Assembly (NCBI RefSeq): GCF_036182465.1
Contig: NZ_CP108081.1
Coordinates: 372,001 to 436,000 of the forward strand
DNA from: Streptomyces sp. NBC_00258
Lineage (GTDB): Bacteria > Actinomycetota > Actinomycetes > Streptomycetales > Streptomycetaceae
Length of the DNA stretch: 64,000 nt
Direction: 5' to 3'
Below, piece by piece: positions 61,542 through 64,000 of this stretch. Within the stretch, counting starts at the first letter, position 1. Every line of letters begins with the position of its first letter. Both the position numbers and the translations under genes were made by a program. The notes beneath the pieces are model-generated. The model searched no databases. It was given only the letters and a program-made list of their open reading frames with translations, and was not told where the DNA came from.

Positions 61542-64000
61542 TCAGGGCATGTACGCCAGCATGTACGCTCCTGCCCCACCGGTGGCGCACAGCAGTCCCG
61601 CGCTGGGGTGCCAGCACAGGCCAGTCAGGTCGCTGGCGAGGCGCAGCGCGCAATGGCAGCGGCCGGAGGCTACATGCCACAGCCGTATGGTCTGATCGCG
61701 CCCCGACGTCGCGAGTAGCGTCCCGTCCGGGGAGAAGGCGCAGTTCTCCACCCAGTTGGTGTGTCCCGTGACCACGGCGTGCTCGGTGCGGTCGGCGACG
61801 CGCCACAACCGTACGGTGCGGTCGTCGGCGGTGGTGGCGAGCAGGGTGCCGTCGGGAGAGAACGCGCAACTGGTCACCGCGTCGGTGTGCCCGGTCAGCA
61901 CCGCTGCCTGGCTGCCATCGGCCATTCGCCACAACCGTGCCGTCCGGTCACCACTTGTGGTGGCGAGCAGGGTGCCGTCGGGAGAGAACGCGCAGCTCGT
62001 CACTCCCTCGGTGTGCCCGGTCAGCACCGCTGCCTGGCTGCCATCGGCGATCCGCCACAACCGTGCCGTCTTGTCCTGGCTGGCTGTGGCGAGCAGCGTG
62101 CCGTCCGGGGAGAAGGAACAGCCGGTCACCCAGTAGGTGTGGCCGGTGAGTACGGCGTGTTCAGTGCCATCGGTGATCCGCCACAGCCGTGCCGTCCGGT
62201 CGTTGCTCGTGGTGGCGAGCAGCGTGCTGTCGGGGGAGAAGACACAGCTGTAGGCGCGCCCCATGTGGCCGGTGAGCACGCCCCGTTCAGCGCCGCCAGG
62301 GATCTCCTTCAGCAGCGCTGTGCGATCGTCGCTGGTGATGGCCAGCAGGGTACCGTCCGGCGAGAACGCGCAGCGGTACACCCGGATGTGGCCGGTCAGG
62401 ACCGTGTGTTCGGTGCCGTCGGTGACCCGCCACAGGCGGGTCGTCTGATCGTTGCTGGTCGTTGCGAGCAGCGTGCCGTCCGGGGAAAATGCGCAGCCGC
62501 GGATCCAGCCGCTGTGCCCGCTGAGTCGCGCCTTCTCGGTGCCGTCGGCGACCGCCCACAGGCGGATGCCGTCGGCCGCGCTGGCGGTGGCCAGCAGGGT
62601 GCCGTCCGGCGAGAAGACGCATTTGTACATGGAGGAATGGCCGGTCAGCACGGTCCGTTCGGTGCCGTCAGCGATCCGCCACAGCCGGGCGGTGTCGTCG
62701 TGGCTCGAGGTGGCGAGCAGCGTGCCGTCCGGTGAGAAGGCGCAGCTGTCCACCGTGTGGGTGTGCCCGGACAGGACTCTCTGTTCGGTACCGTCGGCGA
62801 CCCGCCACATGCGTGCGGTGTGGTCGTGGCTGCTGGTGGCCAGCAGGGTCCCGTCGGGAGAGAAAGCACAGCTGGTAACGCCCTTGCCGTGGCCGGTCAG
62901 CACGGCGTCGACGGTGCCGTCGGCGACCCGCCACATGCGTGCGGTGCCGTCCTCGCTGCTGGTGGCGAGCAGGCTGCCGTCCGATGAGAAGGCGCAGCTC
63001 GTCACCCAGTCGGTGTGACCGATCAGTACCGCGAGTTCGGTCCCGTCGGCGACCCGCCACAGCCGGACGGTGTGGTCGATGCCGGTAGTGGCGAGCACAG
63101 CGCCGCTAGGAGAGAAGGCGCAGTCCCACACACCTTCGGTGTGCCCGGACAGCACCGTCTGTTCGGTGCCGTCGGCGACCCGCCACAGACGTGCGGTGTG
63201 GTCGTTGCTAGTAGTGGCCAGCAGGCTCCCGTCGGGAGAGAAAGCACAGCTCGTGACGGCGCCCTTGTGGCCGGTCGGGTGGGGGCGGGCTGGGTCAGGC
63301 CTGTCGGGCAGGGGCCATGTTGGCTCCACCCGGGGGCGCGGCAGGGTCTGTCGGTAGGCGTGGAGTTCGGCTTCAAGGCCGGGTTCGCCGTGCAGTTGGG
63401 CGGCCAGCGTCGCGCCCAGTGCTTCGGGCGGGTCAATCGGGCCGAGCAGATGGGCGGCGGACTGAAGGACCCGCCGCAGGTTTCTGGCGGTGAGAGTGTC
63501 TGACAGCTCCAGATCGGCGATGACGCCCACCACGGAACCGAGGCGACGCGTCTTAGCCTCGACCCAGCGCAGATCGCACACGAGGGTGGCCAGCTCCTCG
63601 TGTTGATCGGCCGCGGCCAGATGGTATGGCAGGTAGCGCCACAGATAGTTGGAGTCGGCGGGCATGGTCCACCACGGCCTCGGCACTCCGTCGTGTCGTG
63701 CCAACAGCGCAGCCGAGGCGGCGGTCAGCCGCCGGTGCGTCTCGGTGCGCGCGTCGGGTCCCTGGCGGGTGCGCAGGTAGGCTCGGATCACGTCGTGCAG
63801 CACTAGCCTGGGTCCCGGCGCGTCGAGTCGGTAGTCGGCTACCAGCCCCAGCCCGGCCAGTTCCTCGCACAGCGCGTCCACCCGCACGCCAGGCCACAGC
63901 AGCCCGAGAATGTCCTGTGGGATGTCCACGTCCTCGGGGAACACAGCCAGGTCCAGACAACGGATCTGGTCGGCCGACGCGAGCAGAGTCAGACTGGCCT
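61542..64000 (-). CDS. NB-ARC/WD40 signalling NTPase (N-terminus beyond window)
   Basis: The visible 819 residues include the end of the NB-ARC winged-helix region (LLASADQIRCLDLAVFPEDVDIPQDILGLLW), a helical linker (YLPYHLAAADQHEELATLVCDLRWVEAK) and 14 WD40 blades from about 63270 to 61542: 13 clear units of GH...V.SCAFSPDG.LLATTS.D.TARLWR and a shorter closing one. That count fits two seven-bladed propellers. The GTG at 63944 is internal, since the same frame runs on to the window edge. Such STAND proteins are signalling or defence switches; the effector domain is not visible. Confidence 0.88.
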   Translation of the reverse strand, partial: ASLTLLASADQIRCLDLAVFPEDVDIPQDILGLLWPGVRVDALCEELAGLGLVADYRLDAPGPRLVLHDVIRAYLRTRQGPDARTETHRRLTAASAALLARHDGVPRPWWTMPADSNYLWRYLPYHLAAADQHEELATLVCDLRWVEAKTRRLGSVVGVIADLELSDTLTARNLRRVLQSAAHLLGPIDPPEALGATLAAQLHGEPGLEAELHAYRQTLPRPRVEPTWPLPDRPDPARPHPTGHKGAVTSCAFSPDGSLLATTSNDHTARLWRVADGTEQTVLSGHTEGVWDCAFSPSGAVLATTGIDHTVRLWRVADGTELAVLIGHTDWVTSCAFSSDGSLLATSSEDGTARMWRVADGTVDAVLTGHGKGVTSCAFSPDGTLLATSSHDHTARMWRVADGTEQRVLSGHTHTVDSCAFSPDGTLLATSSHDDTARLWRIADGTERTVLTGHSSMYKCVFSPDGTLLATASAADGIRLWAVADGTEKARLSGHSGWIRGCAFSPDGTLLATTSNDQTTRLWRVTDGTEHTVLTGHIRVYRCAFSPDGTLLAITSDDRTALLKEIPGGAERGVLTGHMGRAYSCVFSPDSTLLATTSNDRTARLWRITDGTEHAVLTGHTYWVTGCSFSPDGTLLATASQDKTARLWRIADGSQAAVLTGHTEGVTSCAFSPDGTLLATTSGDRTARLWRMADGSQAAVLTGHTDAVTSCAFSPDGTLLATTADDRTVRLWRVADRTEHAVVTGHTNWVENCAFSPDGTLLATSGRDQTIRLWHVASGRCHCALRLASDLTGLCWHPSAGLLCATGGAGAYMLAYMP

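Noticed and set aside
61700..63250. Regularly spaced DNA repeats resembling a CRISPR array
   Set aside because: The period of about 126 bases encodes WD40 blades in one continuous frame; there are no unique spacers or cas genes.

Overview
The window is high-GC DNA with the codon use, Shine-Dalgarno spacing, GTG/TTG starts and gene families of a Streptomyces or close actinomycete (ECF sigma/CU044_5270 pair, mycothiol-linked remnants, SCO3242-type EboC, EACC1, NB-ARC/WD40 proteins). I see no rRNA, tRNA or CRISPR array. Several IS remnants, one IS701 element with perfect terminal repeats, and a dense run of conflict/defence genes suggest an accessory region such as a chromosome arm or large plasmid; that placement is inference.

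Layout. 1-13.6 kb is mixed housekeeping and scar DNA: a partial NmrA-like gene divergent from a LysR regulator, two collided transposase fragments, a sigma factor with its membrane-anchored partner, a decayed pair of mycothiol-dehydrogenase and metallo-beta-lactamase-fold genes, a large secreted subtilisin-like peptidase, an IS5-type element with a frameshift, a TetR-SDR-Zn alcohol dehydrogenase operon, and a frameshifted hypothetical gene.

13.5-27.7 kb is a minus-strand block of conflict genes. It holds DUF3800, a ubiquitin-like cassette (DUF6527, ThiF-type E1, multiubiquitin-type protein, DUF3892), an ImmA/IrrE peptidase with its HTH partner, a sigma-like protein, a STAND NTPase with a predicted PD-(D/E)xK nuclease, DUF6375, a radical SAM enzyme, and a caspase fused to an Eco29kI/GIY-YIG-like nuclease domain preceded by EACC1. 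Short overlaps make the EACC1-to-STAND run look like one operon.

28-31.7 kb holds a small orphan gene, the IS701 element, and broken small genes. 31.7-39 kb is a plus-strand metabolite operon of the Ebo type (EboC prenyltransferase, TIM-barrel isomerase, EboA, TatD-like EboB, EboE, alkaline-phosphatase-fold enzyme) ending in a cytochrome P450. Its promoter appears to give a leaderless mRNA.

39.5-58.1 kb is a second defence block: UvrD-like helicase / DarT-type DNA ADP-ribosyltransferase / ADP-ribosylglycohydrolase-fold partner; a large unknown protein with an SF2 helicase; an ApeA-type HEPN protein; a TniQ-like protein with helicase-associated domains; and a minus-strand alpha/beta hydrolase plus caspase-STAND-propeller protein. 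58.7-60.1 kb is another IS701-type element, followed by an M20 peptidase and the C-terminal part of an NB-ARC protein with 14 WD40 blades that runs off the window.

The most striking items are the caspase/Eco29kI-like fusion in the EACC1 operon, the helicase-DarT-ADP-ribosylglycohydrolase operon, and the ubiquitin-like cassette next to an HTH/ImmA pair and a sigma-like protein. All assignments come from reading sequence motifs; no database search was run.
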